A stretch of 22,615 bases of DNA from JBBDRV01 sp040905285 (GTDB taxonomy: Bacteria > Bacteroidota > Rhodothermia > Balneolales > Balneolaceae): contig JBBDRV010000187.1 in assembly GCA_040905285.1 (NCBI GenBank), positions 1 through 22,615 on the forward strand, in the 5' to 3' direction. Positions within the stretch are counted from its first letter, which is position 1. The number at the start of each line of letters is the position of its first letter. Shown here in pieces: positions 6,987 through 15,405 of the stretch. The position numbers were made by a program, and so were the translations under genes. Below the pieces are notes generated by a model that was not told the DNA's origin, did no database searches, and worked only from the letters and a program-made list of their open reading frames with translations.

Positions 6987-9353
6987 TTAGTTCCTCAACG
7001 ATTTCCCCGTCTTCAGGATATACTCCATACGACTGAGAGTACGGTCATCCTCTATCAGTTCCAGTATTGCCTCCCGTTCAAGTTTCAGGACATAGGATTC
7101 GGGGACTGTCTGGGGTTCACTGAGATCCCCGCCTGTCAGTATCCGGGCAATTTTTTCCGCAAGTATTTCGTCATAGGAACTGACAGAACCCGACTCTTTC
7201 ATTCCATAGAGCATTATCATGAGAGCACTGTATCCGATCTGGCCGGACAATTCAACAGTTGACTCTGCGGGCGGACGATAGCCTGCATCAGCCATGGCAC
7301 GGGCCTGCTGTCCGGCTGTACGAAGCAGAAGATCCCGATGCATCACAACCATATCCGTTTCCCGCAGATAACCCAGATCCCGGGCATCGGGTGCACCGTC
7401 GGAAACCTTCCCCGTGCCGATGGTTTTGAAAATTTTCTTCAGGCCGGGCACCGGGTCGACACGTTCGTCTCCAGACATCCTCAGCGACCGGAGGAGAAGC
7501 TCCTTGACACCTCCACCGGCCGGCACCAGTCCTGCCCCGAGCTCCACAAGCCCGCAGTAAAGTTCATAACAGGCCACTACCCTGTCGCAATGCATCATTA
7601 TTTCCGCACCCCCTCCAAATGTTCTTCCGGAGACTGCACCGACCACCGGAAAAGGCTGATACTTCAGCCCAACGGCCACCTCCTGAAAATTTTTCACAGC
7701 ACGGATTACCCTGTCCCGGTTTCCACGGGAAATCTCAGAAATTATTTCAGACAGATCAGCACCATAGCTGAAGTTTTCATGATCATGCCCGATCACCAGT
7801 GCATCAAATTCTTTTTTTACCTCTTCACACAATACCCCGATCCGGTCCACCAGATCAAACCCCAGGGTCTGACGCCTTGTCCGGAACTCCAAAAGAGCTA
7901 TGCCGTCACCCATATCATATAATCCCGCATGGGAATCACCCCGTACTTCCCTCTTTTGTCCGGTCAGGATCATCACTGTGACAGCGCCTTCAGCGGGTCT
8001 GCTCAACGGCTGAACCTCTCCGGCGGCCGGATTGTAAACAGTTCCGTCTTTATAGAAGCTTTTTCGGCCGGACTGTAACATGGACTTTACCTGTCCCGGA
8101 ACCCGGACACCTTCTTTCTCCATCCGCTTTACCGTTTCTTCCACCCCGATGGCATCCCATCTCTCAAACGGGCCGAGTTCCCAGTTGAATCCCCACCGCA
8201 TTGCCCTGTCAATCGCTTCAACTGATTCAGTGATTTCCGGTATTCTGTTCGCGGAATAACACAACAGGTCACAGTGAATCTTCCATAAGAATCGTCCAAC
8301 TTCATCCTCCTGATTTACCAGGTATTTCAAACGTTCGCCCGGCGTACTGAATTTTTTCCCTGCATGCGTGATGGAGGAAAATTCAACTTCTGTTTGTGGT
8401 TCATAATCCATACTGAAGGGATTGATGACCAAATACGTATCTTTGCCGGAATCCCTGTCCCTCTTATAGAATCCCTGTCCTGCCTTCTTTCCCGTCCAGC
8501 CCTTTTCCACCATGTTGATGAACTTTTCAGGCAGCATGAATAGTTCCCTCTGCTCATCATCCGGTACGGCCGGATAGAGATTTTTTGCAACCTGATACAA
8601 GATATCAAGCCCGGCCAAATCCGATGTCCTGAAAGTGGCAGCTTTGGAGTACCCGCTGACTGTTCCTGTTATCAGATCGATTTCTTCTGCCCTGAAAGAC
8701 CCGTTAAAGAACCAGGGCAAAATTGAAGCTATTGAAAAAACGCCGATCCGGTTGGCAATGAAATTTGGGGTGTCTCTGCAATATATAACTCCTTTTCCAA
8801 GAATGACTTCACAGAAACGACTCATATACTCCACAACCGATGGATCGGTTTTCTCTGCCGGTATCATTTCGAGAAGTTTCATGTAGCGCGGGGGATTAAA
8901 AAAATGGGTCCCCAGGAAATGCTTCTGAAATTCTTCGCCGCATTTTTCAGAAATTTCCCCGATCGGCAGGCCGGACGTGTTGGAGCTGACAATCGCACTG
9001 CCGGGACGAACCTGTTCAACCCGTGACATCATCTCCCTTTTTATATCCAGACGCTCGCTGACAGCCTCACAAACCCAGTCGGCATCACGAATAACCTCCA
9101 TGTCATCATCAAAATTACCCGGCTTGATCCTTGCTGCATCATCCTTTTTTCCAAATGCTGAGGGTTTCATTCTCTGCAGGCGGTTTATACTCTTCTCCAC
9201 AATGCTGTTGGGCGAGCCCCCCGTATTCGTTTTCAGATCCAGAAGCCAGACATCCAAACCGGCATTCACACAATGAGCTGCGATCTGGCTCCCCATGACG
9301 CCGGCTCCCAGAATAACAACGTTGCGGATATAATAATCCCGTTTACTCCTCAT
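6987..9353 (-). CDS. fadN: FadN-type 3-hydroxyacyl-CoA dehydrogenase / enoyl-CoA hydratase fusion
   Basis: 788 residues catalysing the hydration and NAD+-dependent oxidation steps of fatty-acid beta-oxidation. Domain order is dehydrogenase first: Rossmann motif VVILGAGVMGSQIAAH at residues 11-26, EAVSERLDIK near 100, SSNTSGLPIG, the catalytic-histidine segment GTHFFNPPRYMKLLE near 150, PNFIANRIG, and a 3HCDH C-terminal repeat (AIDRAMRWGFNWELGPFE) near 400. The crotonase half follows from about 480-700 (FSYGADLSEI, GRTFGGGAEIMMHCDRV, LVELGAGLVPAGGGVKELL). This order is opposite to E. coli FadB and typical of FadN/YusL. The start overlaps the end of the synthetase gene by 11 bases (ATGAGGAGTAA), implying translational coupling. 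AGAGG lies about 6 bases upstream. Confidence 0.96.
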   Translation of the reverse strand: MRSKRDYYIRNVVILGAGVMGSQIAAHCVNAGLDVWLLDLKTNTGGSPNSIVEKSINRLQRMKPSAFGKKDDAARIKPGNFDDDMEVIRDADWVCEAVSERLDIKREMMSRVEQVRPGSAIVSSNTSGLPIGEISEKCGEEFQKHFLGTHFFNPPRYMKLLEMIPAEKTDPSVVEYMSRFCEVILGKGVIYCRDTPNFIANRIGVFSIASILPWFFNGSFRAEEIDLITGTVSGYSKAATFRTSDLAGLDILYQVAKNLYPAVPDDEQRELFMLPEKFINMVEKGWTGKKAGQGFYKRDRDSGKDTYLVINPFSMDYEPQTEVEFSSITHAGKKFSTPGERLKYLVNQEDEVGRFLWKIHCDLLCYSANRIPEITESVEAIDRAMRWGFNWELGPFERWDAIGVEETVKRMEKEGVRVPGQVKSMLQSGRKSFYKDGTVYNPAAGEVQPLSRPAEGAVTVMILTGQKREVRGDSHAGLYDMGDGIALLEFRTRRQTLGFDLVDRIGVLCEEVKKEFDALVIGHDHENFSYGADLSEIISEISRGNRDRVIRAVKNFQEVAVGLKYQPFPVVGAVSGRTFGGGAEIMMHCDRVVACYELYCGLVELGAGLVPAGGGVKELLLRSLRMSGDERVDPVPGLKKIFKTIGTGKVSDGAPDARDLGYLRETDMVVMHRDLLLRTAGQQARAMADAGYRPPAESTVELSGQIGYSALMIMLYGMKESGSVSSYDEILAEKIARILTGGDLSEPQTVPESYVLKLEREAILELIEDDRTLSRMEYILKTGKSLRN

Positions 9354-11127
9354 ACATAGCCTCTATTTCTTTCCGGTATTTCTCACTTACAACAGCCTTT
9401 TTTATTTTAAGTGTTGGCGTAAGTTCCCCTGATTCTATGCTTAGAGGCCGTTCGAGCAGGGTGAATTTCTTCACCTTCTCCCAGGGTGAAAGGTTCTTGT
9501 TCACTTTTTCGACCTCTGCCTGTATGAGCTCCCGCACGTCCCGGTCGTCATTGGGCGGCTCGTCAGGGACATGGCCTTCCCGCCCGAGCCGTTTTCTTAC
9601 ATTTGCATAAGCCGGCACGATCAGCGCCGAACAAAATTTCTTCTGATACCCGATGACCACCGCCTGTTCAATATATCCACTGCTTTCAAGCTGACTTTCT
9701 ACATGTTGAGGCGCAATGTATTTTCCCGTAGACAACTTGAACAGGGCCTTTTTTCGATCGGTAATAAACAGATAACCGTCGCTATCCATTCTCCCCACAT
9801 CACCGGTTTTGAACCATCCATCTTCAGTGATCACCTCACCGGTGCGGATCGGATCCCCGTAATAACCTTTCATTACATTGGGACCCCTTACCAGTATTTC
9901 ATTGTCCCCGGCAATTTTAATTTTTACATCAGTCAATGCTTTTCCGCAGGACCCGATACGCATGAGTTCCCGGTTCTGGACAGCAACCACCGGGGATGTC
10001 TCTGTCAAACCATATCCCTGTCCGCAATAGACTCCCATGGCATTGATAAATCTGAATAAATCCGGGGAAAGAGCTGCCCCCCCACTGATCATTCCCCTCA
10101 GGTTCCCGCCAAACAGCTCGCGAATACTGGAATAAACCGTTTTATCAGCTATCCTGTATATAAACGCCCCAATACCTGAAGGCGGATTTTCAGGATCGTA
10201 TTTTCCAGCCTGCTTAAGTGTCCAGTAATAAAAATGTTTCCGAAGCCCTTTGAACTCCTGGCCCTTTAATTTTATGCCGGTCTGAATCTTTTCAAGGAGC
10301 CTCGGCACAGTGGCAAAAAAGAAAGGCCTTACATGAAGAAAATCCTCCCTGATGTCATCCAGCCGGTCGATGTAATGAATCCTCGCCCCCATAACCAGGT
10401 ACATGTAGGTTATCATCCGTTCAAAAATGTGTGACAGGGGAAGATAAGAAAGTACATTTTGTCCCCTTATCTCTTCCATGGTAAATGGCACGCGCTCAAG
10501 GGAAGCCTGAATATTTGAAGCAATATTATTATGAGTCAGCATAACTCCTTTTGGAGTACCGGTTGTTCCGGATGTATAGATAATTGTGGCAAGGCTCTCC
10601 GGTCTGATATTCCTTTTCAAATCTTTCAACAGACCGGGTTCTTTGCCGAGCTGATCCTGACCGAGTTTAAGCACCCCGTCATAATTTTTCAGTCCCTCCT
10701 GCCTCGGAGCTTCAAGAGAGATGACCGTCTTTATACTCTTCACCGAACTGATGACGGTGCCGGTATTCCTGAACAACTGGTATCCGGATACAATATGAAT
10801 TTTGGTTTCAGAGTTTTCCAGTATGTATCTGATCTGATTTCCGGGCTGAGTAGTATATACAGGTATAGTGACGGCACCAAGGGAAAGAACAGCCAGATCA
10901 CAGATCAGCCACCGGGTAGAATTTTCGGAATGGATGGATACCCTGTCTCCGGGACGGACCCCCAGAACATACAATCCCACGGCAAAATCATTTATTTGTT
11001 TTCTAAAGCTGTCCATAGCTGTTTTACTCCAGGCATCATCCTTTTTGGCAGAGATCAGCGAATCCGCAGGATACTGACTGATAGCGTTGTCGAGTAGATT
11101 TATAAGAGTGGTAGGCTTGTATTTCAT
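9343..11127 (-). CDS. Long-chain fatty acid-CoA ligase (AMP-forming)
   Basis: 594 residues with the ANL-superfamily pattern of FadD15/ACSL-type long-chain acyl-CoA synthetases, which activate free fatty acids with ATP and CoA. Motifs in order: P-loop TIIYTSGTTGTPKGVMLTH (about 185-203), LPLSHIFER, the GYGLTETSPVV adenylate-binding motif, GWFKTGDVGRMDSDGYLFITD with the hinge region, and KLSTGKYIAPQHVE. An interface-helix region typical of long-chain enzymes (HYIDRLDDIREDFLHVRPFFFATVPRLLEKI, read in part) is present. I chose ATG at 11127 because GGAGAG lies 8 bases upstream. Upstream extension to 11190 is possible but adds an unrelated Arg/Cys-rich tail. First gene of the operon with FadN and FadA, and divergent from a thioesterase gene. 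Confidence 0.95.
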   Translation of the reverse strand: MKYKPTTLINLLDNAISQYPADSLISAKKDDAWSKTAMDSFRKQINDFAVGLYVLGVRPGDRVSIHSENSTRWLICDLAVLSLGAVTIPVYTTQPGNQIRYILENSETKIHIVSGYQLFRNTGTVISSVKSIKTVISLEAPRQEGLKNYDGVLKLGQDQLGKEPGLLKDLKRNIRPESLATIIYTSGTTGTPKGVMLTHNNIASNIQASLERVPFTMEEIRGQNVLSYLPLSHIFERMITYMYLVMGARIHYIDRLDDIREDFLHVRPFFFATVPRLLEKIQTGIKLKGQEFKGLRKHFYYWTLKQAGKYDPENPPSGIGAFIYRIADKTVYSSIRELFGGNLRGMISGGAALSPDLFRFINAMGVYCGQGYGLTETSPVVAVQNRELMRIGSCGKALTDVKIKIAGDNEILVRGPNVMKGYYGDPIRTGEVITEDGWFKTGDVGRMDSDGYLFITDRKKALFKLSTGKYIAPQHVESQLESSGYIEQAVVIGYQKKFCSALIVPAYANVRKRLGREGHVPDEPPNDDRDVRELIQAEVEKVNKNLSPWEKVKKFTLLERPLSIESGELTPTLKIKKAVVSEKYRKEIEAMYEE

Positions 11128-11162
11128 GGTGGCTGCTCTCCGTTTGCCGGTTCCACAGGGCA

Positions 11163-11180
11163 TCCGGTTAACGGACCGGA
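11163..11180. promoter_or_regulatory. Perfect 6-6-6 inverted repeat upstream of the acyl-CoA synthetase operon
   Basis: TCCGGT-TAACGG-ACCGGA lies 36 bases upstream of the ligase start and about 107 bases before the thioesterase start, in the divergent intergenic region. Geometry and position suit an operator for a fatty-acid-responsive repressor, or a 5'-leader hairpin. No such regulator is encoded in the window, so this is inference. An AT-rich stretch just beyond it (about 11199-11213) could hold the core promoter. Confidence 0.4.
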
Positions 11181-11287
11181 CAGCCTGCATATGGAAGTAT
11201 TTAATTTAATATTTGTCAGAAGATTTGAAAATTTATTACCATGCTTTCTCATTGAAATACAGACAACAACGCCGCCGGTACCCTGAT

Positions 11288-11740
11288 ATGCATATAGAAG
11301 AATCCCTCCGGAATAAAATTGAAGCAGTTTTAAACTCTTCCCGGCCGGATATGTCACATTCACTGGGCATGAAATTTCTGGAGCTGACAAGGAATCAGGT
11401 CAGAGCTTCCATGCCCGTGAATAAGCATACGGTTCAACCAATGCGGATTCTGCACGGAGGGGCTTCTGTTGCTCTGGCAGAAACCCTGATGTCCGTCGGT
11501 GCATGGCTTAACCTCGACGATGATACCAAGACAGCTGTTGGAATTGAGATTAACGCAAATCACCTCCGGCCCGTACCGGAAGGAGATCTTGTATACGGTA
11601 CGGCCATCCCCCTGCACAGGGGTGCCGGCACCCAGGTATGGGAAACGAAAATTACAGCAGAAAACGGAAAGCTGGTCTGTATATCCCGCTGTACAGTGGC
11701 TGTAGTTTCAGGGGCAAATATTTCCGGCACAGGTATGTAG
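11288..11740 (+). CDS. PaaI/MenI-type hotdog acyl-CoA thioesterase
   Basis: A single hotdog domain of 150 residues, the normal size for the family, which hydrolyses acyl-CoA thioesters. Q50, H56 and E65 (VQPM..LHGGASVALAE) correspond to the Gln, His and catalytic Glu of E. coli YdiI/MenI-type enzymes with the same spacing. The segment GIEINANHLRPVPEG is the typical central strand and turn. The start at 11288 is chosen from family length; an in-frame ATG at 11213 would add 25 residues without homology. It is divergently transcribed from the acyl-CoA synthetase operon, which suggests a role in draining acyl-CoA or freeing CoA rather than menaquinone or phenylacetate metabolism, though those remain possible. 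Confidence 0.9.
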   Translation: MHIEESLRNKIEAVLNSSRPDMSHSLGMKFLELTRNQVRASMPVNKHTVQPMRILHGGASVALAETLMSVGAWLNLDDDTKTAVGIEINANHLRPVPEGDLVYGTAIPLHRGAGTQVWETKITAENGKLVCISRCTVAVVSGANISGTGM

Positions 11741-11990
11741 ACAATCCGGTACAGGTGTACAGACAAATTTATCACACCGGTTCTGAGAATTCAGACCCGC
11801 TTCTACGAACAGGTTCTTGCTTCTGCCCTGCGTGACCGTTTTATTTAAGAGATAACATGAACACTAAACAGAGGGAAGATAATTGGGCCGCAGGAAATTA
11901 GTTTGAATCACAATATGTTCTTTTCTGTAACCTGCAGAAAGAAACAAGACAGCATAATAAAAGTACTTGACCAAACATATGACGTATATT

Positions 11991-12004
11991 CAGGACGTAT
12001 CCTG
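11991..12004. promoter_or_regulatory. Palindrome CAGGA-CGTA-TCCTG upstream of the SDR gene
   Basis: Perfect 5-bp inverted repeat around four bases, ending 30 bases before the dehydrogenase start. The heptamer GACGTAT is also repeated here (11981-11987 and 11994-12000). Same half-site as the palindrome at 4144-4156. May be an operator; it is short enough to be chance. Confidence 0.35.
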
Positions 12005-12033
12005 CTAATTTTAATCTCAAAAACATTTAATTA

Positions 12034-12822
12034 ATGAATTCTTTATTCGACTTAAGCGGAAAACGTGCATTTGTAACAGGAGCATCTCATGGTCTCGGAA
12101 TGGCGATGGCCAAAGGACTGGCCGATGCGGGTGCAGAACTCATCGTTAACGGCACCACACCGTCCCGCATGGAGGAAGCCGTAAAAGAATATGAACGTGA
12201 CGGACATAAAGTCCACAGTTTCATATTTGATGTAACCGACGAAGAACAGGCCAAAAAACATATTGACAAGATAGAGAACGAAATCGGACCCATCGATATA
12301 CTGGTGAACAATGCCGGAATTATAAAACGGACCCTGCTGAAGGATATGGATGTTGAGGATTATCGCAAAGTGATCGATGTAGATCTCGTTGGCCCTTTTA
12401 TCATGGCCAAACAGGTAGTCAGATATATGATCCCGAGAAAAGAAGGGAAAATTATCAATATCTGTTCGATGATGACAGAACTGGGGCGGGACAGCGTCGG
12501 AGCTTATGCAGCAGCAAAAGGCGGTTTAAAAATGCTTACCCGCAATATGGCTACCGAATGGGCGCGGTATAACCTCCAGATCAACGGAATCGGTCCCGGT
12601 TATTTTGCCACTTCACAGACCGAACCTATTCGGAAAGACGGACATCCATTCAATGATTTTATCATTACACGGACTCCGGCCGGCCGATGGGGCGAGCCTT
12701 CCGATCTGGCTGGAACGGCCGTCTTTCTGTCTTCTAAAGCAAGTGACTTTGTTAACGGACAAGTTGTTTATGTCGACGGCGGTATATTGGCTACAATAGG
12801 TAAACCTGCCAATGAAAAATAA
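12034..12822 (+). CDS. SDR oxidoreductase, gluconate 5-dehydrogenase-like
   Basis: A 262-residue classical short-chain dehydrogenase. The cofactor loop TGASHGLG (15-22), NNAG near 95, and the catalytic set S145, Y158, K162 (YAAAKGG) are all visible. The opening (LFDLSGKRAFVTGASHGLGMAMAKGLADAGA) and the C-terminal RTPAGRWGEPSDLAGTAVFLSS/VDGG segments are those of the gluconate 5-dehydrogenase (Ga5DH/IdnO) group, which interconverts 5-keto-D-gluconate and D-gluconate. A 2-deoxy-gluconate or other sugar-acid dehydrogenase is equally possible. No transporter or other sugar-acid gene is adjacent, so the substrate is not fixed by context. No clear ribosome site. Confidence 0.9.
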   Translation: MNSLFDLSGKRAFVTGASHGLGMAMAKGLADAGAELIVNGTTPSRMEEAVKEYERDGHKVHSFIFDVTDEEQAKKHIDKIENEIGPIDILVNNAGIIKRTLLKDMDVEDYRKVIDVDLVGPFIMAKQVVRYMIPRKEGKIINICSMMTELGRDSVGAYAAAKGGLKMLTRNMATEWARYNLQINGIGPGYFATSQTEPIRKDGHPFNDFIITRTPAGRWGEPSDLAGTAVFLSSKASDFVNGQVVYVDGGILATIGKPANEK

Positions 12823-12946
12823 CGGCATGTTGCCTCGGACAGCGGCGGCCGGCCGTAAATCCTTCAGGGCAGGGGTGCAAAAACGTTCTGAAGAATAGAA
12901 TACCGGATACGAGCTGTCTCCGGCATACTGATGGAAACCTTCCCGC

Positions 12947-12974
12947 GGCATTTGATTGGACACAATCCAATGCC
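12947..12974. terminator. Hairpin between convergent genes (possible terminator)
   Basis: ATTGGA (12955-12960), loop CACAA, TCCAAT (12966-12971), flanked by GGC (12947-12949) and GCC (12972-12974) that can extend the stem past an unpaired ATTTG. It lies in the 196-base gap between the convergent SDR and VOC genes, where a terminator is expected. No T-run follows closely, so the call is weak. Confidence 0.35.
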
Positions 12975-13018
12975 GGAGGGCGGGTACCTTCAGAAAAACA
13001 TTCTGGCTCAGTCTGTTG

Positions 13019-13420
13019 TCAGCCGATCTCCTTTTCAGTAAGCATGGGAGCAGCTCGTTTCCATAACTGTATGGGAAAGCCCCAGGGATCCCGCAGCATA
13101 ACCATATGGGAACCATCTTCTAACTTATCTTCGGCCACCAGAGAAGCTCCCTCCTTCAACAGACGGTTTTTATCCGTTTCACAATCTTCTGAAACAAAAG
13201 CCAGGTGAACAATCAGCGGATCCATGCTATTGTAATCCGGCACCTGGTCTGCCGGATCTCTGTAAATTTCAATCATGACGCGGCCGCTGCTGTCAGCCAG
13301 AAATGTTAAATAGGGTGCCTCTTTTTTCTGCCTTACAATCCGGAGACCCAGATGTTCCACACACCAATCCGCCATGCCACGGGGATCTTCTACATTGAAT
13401 GCAAAATGTTCAATTTTCAT
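13019..13420 (-). CDS. VOC-superfamily (glyoxalase/dioxygenase fold) protein
   Basis: A 133-residue protein built of two beta-alpha-beta-beta-beta modules. H5 (KIEHFAFNV), E51 (MIEIY) and H72 (VHLAF) sit at metal-ligand positions of the fold. The fourth ligand position, usually Glu, reads Q118 (FPIQLWKR), as in several non-glyoxalase VOC enzymes. Family members include lyases, isomerases, dioxygenases and resistance proteins, so a specific reaction cannot be assigned. It is convergent with the SDR gene at 12034-12822 and lies 244 bases downstream of the unrecognised gene at 13665-14387. The start gives MKIEHFAF, as usual for the family. Confidence 0.88.
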   Translation of the reverse strand: MKIEHFAFNVEDPRGMADWCVEHLGLRIVRQKKEAPYLTFLADSSGRVMIEIYRDPADQVPDYNSMDPLIVHLAFVSEDCETDKNRLLKEGASLVAEDKLEDGSHMVMLRDPWGFPIQLWKRAAPMLTEKEIG

Positions 13421-13664
13421 ATAAAATATATTTTAAGATTCTGATTCCTGTGAATGTTTTTATTCATCTTCGGTAGACAAACAATATCCCGCAACAGCTG
13501 GTTTCAATCAGTTGTCACGTGAATCCAAGAAGGGAAATACCGTTAAAGTTTACATGAAATCAAAAAGAAAACCAAAGAAATCAACCTGCGAATGTGTTTG
13601 CTGCTGTTGACTTTTCCGGCGATACGGGCAGATGGAGCGGCCGGATTTGTTTATGGTCCGTCTC

Positions 13665-14387
13665 TTAATTGTATATGATCTGCATCAACTTGCGTTTGGC
13701 CACAGGAAAGATCGTGGCGTGGAACGGAAATTCGAGGTTTGTATAAAAATGATACGTCGCCGGATTGGGAAGGTTTTTTTGCTCTCGGATCAACTCCAGC
13801 TTAATGCTGTTTGGTGATAATTCAGCCAGACCTATTTTGAGTGATTTCAGGTGACGGGTTTTCAAAGCCCTGAACTGGTCAGCGGAACTTCTAAAAATGG
13901 ACACTTCAAACTGGAATAGTTTAAGCTTGCCGGAACTTCTGTCGGGGACAAAAAAATAGCCCTCCTCTCTGTAGTTTGGTACTATTCCCACATTTTCGAC
14001 AGATATTTTCTCTTCAACATACTCATGAATAGTAATGCCTTCATGGATAACATCAAGAATACGGGGCAATGCCCACTCAATCAGATCCTCCACTTTTTTC
14101 AAATCGGATCCGTCAACGAAGACCACTTCATGCTCAATGGTTTTATTCACCAGATCGATGTTTTTTATCCTGGAGGGAAATTCTTTTCTGAGATCCTCAA
14201 GCTTTTCCCGGATGTCGGCAAGAGTATTATGCAGTTCAAGCAACTCACTCAGGTAAGGATAGACTCTGTTTTTTTTGAAATTTGACTGAATCTTTTTCAG
14301 ACCTGCAAGTATCCTGTATTGCCGCGCTTCATAGTCAGATTGTACCTGTGTAAAAAGATCAAGGTTGAGATTCGGGGAATTTTTCAT
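13665..14387 (-). CDS. Unrecognised 240-residue protein with N-terminal coiled coil
   Basis: I do not recognise this family. Residues about 15-85 are charged, leucine-rich and helical with heptad character (KKIQSNFKKN, LLELHNTLADIREKLEDLRKEF), suggesting a coiled coil. Residues about 90-240 look like a mixed alpha/beta domain (HEVVFVDGSDLKKVEDLIEWALP, EEGYFFVPD, LKLFQFEVSIFRS, ATYHFYTNLEFPFHATIFPVAK). No signal peptide, membrane segment or cysteine motif is seen, so it is probably cytosolic. The reading frame is long, unbroken and codon use resembles its neighbours. It is divergent from the crotonase gene at 14621, sharing the region 14388-14620. Confidence 0.8.
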   Translation of the reverse strand: MKNSPNLNLDLFTQVQSDYEARQYRILAGLKKIQSNFKKNRVYPYLSELLELHNTLADIREKLEDLRKEFPSRIKNIDLVNKTIEHEVVFVDGSDLKKVEDLIEWALPRILDVIHEGITIHEYVEEKISVENVGIVPNYREEGYFFVPDRSSGKLKLFQFEVSIFRSSADQFRALKTRHLKSLKIGLAELSPNSIKLELIREQKNLPNPATYHFYTNLEFPFHATIFPVAKRKLMQIIYN

Positions 14388-14620
14388 TTTAACCTCATAA
14401 GATGACTTGATATTGATTTAGAACGATATTCATCGGTTACTTATTTGTCAAGTTGCCGGTATGGAATATTCCTTAATATTCATTTTTAATGGATCCAAAT
14501 CGATGGACATAGTTTTAATACACCTGTTTTGTAACCTGTTTGTTCCCTGCCTCTCATCAGGAGTTTTTTAAATATACCGGTTTGGAATGCTGAAACAGCA
14601 TAATGGATTGTATGAACAAT

Positions 14621-15388
14621 ATGACTGATTATTCCAACGGCTCGATTGATTTTACTAAAGACAGCGGTATCGGCACGATTGAGTTCTTCCATCCGAAAGG
14701 GAACTCTCTTCCCGAAACGTTACTTCGAAAGCTGGCACGGACCATTACAGAGGCGGGAAAGGACAACGACGTGCGGGTGGTGGTCATCAGGAGTAAAAAA
14801 AACGGGCCTTTTTGTGCCGGCGCCTCATTTGATGAGCTTCTGGCAATTTCAGATATCGAACAGGGAAAGGAATTTTTCATGGGGTTTGCCCATATCCTGA
14901 ATGCGATGCGAAGCTGTCCGAACCTGATCGTGCTCCGGGTCCAGGGCAAAACTGTTGGAGGGGGAGTGGGTATAGCCGCTGCGGCAGATTTTACCATCGC
15001 TCATAATTCGGCATCTGTCAAGCTGAGTGAGCTTGCTCTGGGTTTCGGCCCTTTTGTAGTTGGTCCGGCTGTGATCCGCAAAATCGGCATGTCATCTTTC
15101 TCTACACTGTCCCTGGATGCTCATAACTGGTATGACGCAGAATGGGCTGAATCCAAAGGTTTATATAACAAAAGGTGCGATACGTTCAACGAACTGGATG
15201 CTTCCGTAAACAAACTGGCCGGTGAGTTAGCTCAGAGCAATCCCCGGTCCATGACCGAGTTAAAACAAATCATGTGGCAAAGCACAGGTCACTGGGATTC
15301 AACACTCGAACAAAGGGCGGCAATCAGCGGCAGGCTTGTTCAGTCCGAGTACACAAGAAATTATATAGAAGAATTTCGAAAGATGTAG
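14621..15388 (+). CDS. Enoyl-CoA hydratase/isomerase (crotonase) family protein
   Basis: 255 residues, crotonase fold. The two oxyanion-hole segments are clear: GPFCAGASFDEL (about 66-77) and GKTVGGGVGIAAAADFTIA (about 110-128). The Glu in KLSELALGFGPFVVGPAV sits where the first catalytic Glu of rat enoyl-CoA hydratase lies. The second catalytic Glu position appears to be replaced (FSTLSLDA region), so true hydratase activity is uncertain; an isomerase, lyase or hydrolase role is possible. The pattern TIEFFHPKGNSLP and GPFCAGASF resembles a group I associate with Bacteroidota. ATGs at 14603 and 14612 are in frame; 14621 best fits family length. It ends 17 bases from the convergent kinase gene, with no fad gene adjacent. 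Confidence 0.9.
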   Translation: MTDYSNGSIDFTKDSGIGTIEFFHPKGNSLPETLLRKLARTITEAGKDNDVRVVVIRSKKNGPFCAGASFDELLAISDIEQGKEFFMGFAHILNAMRSCPNLIVLRVQGKTVGGGVGIAAAADFTIAHNSASVKLSELALGFGPFVVGPAVIRKIGMSSFSTLSLDAHNWYDAEWAESKGLYNKRCDTFNELDASVNKLAGELAQSNPRSMTELKQIMWQSTGHWDSTLEQRAAISGRLVQSEYTRNYIEEFRKM

Positions 15389-15405
15389 ACTGTTCTGTTT
15401 TTAAG

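Noticed and set aside
7338..7922. 194-codon plus-strand frame inside the FadN gene, and similar long frames opposite the ligase and dehydrogenase genes
   Set aside because: Antisense shadows of strongly supported genes; His/Pro-rich products without motifs.
11967..11990. TTGACC and TATATT upstream of the gluconate-dehydrogenase-like gene as a sigma-70 promoter
   Set aside because: Spacer is only 12 bases, too short for a -35/-10 pair.
12613..13116. 167-codon minus-strand frame across the end of the SDR gene
   Set aside because: Overlaps two well-supported genes and has no recognisable domain.
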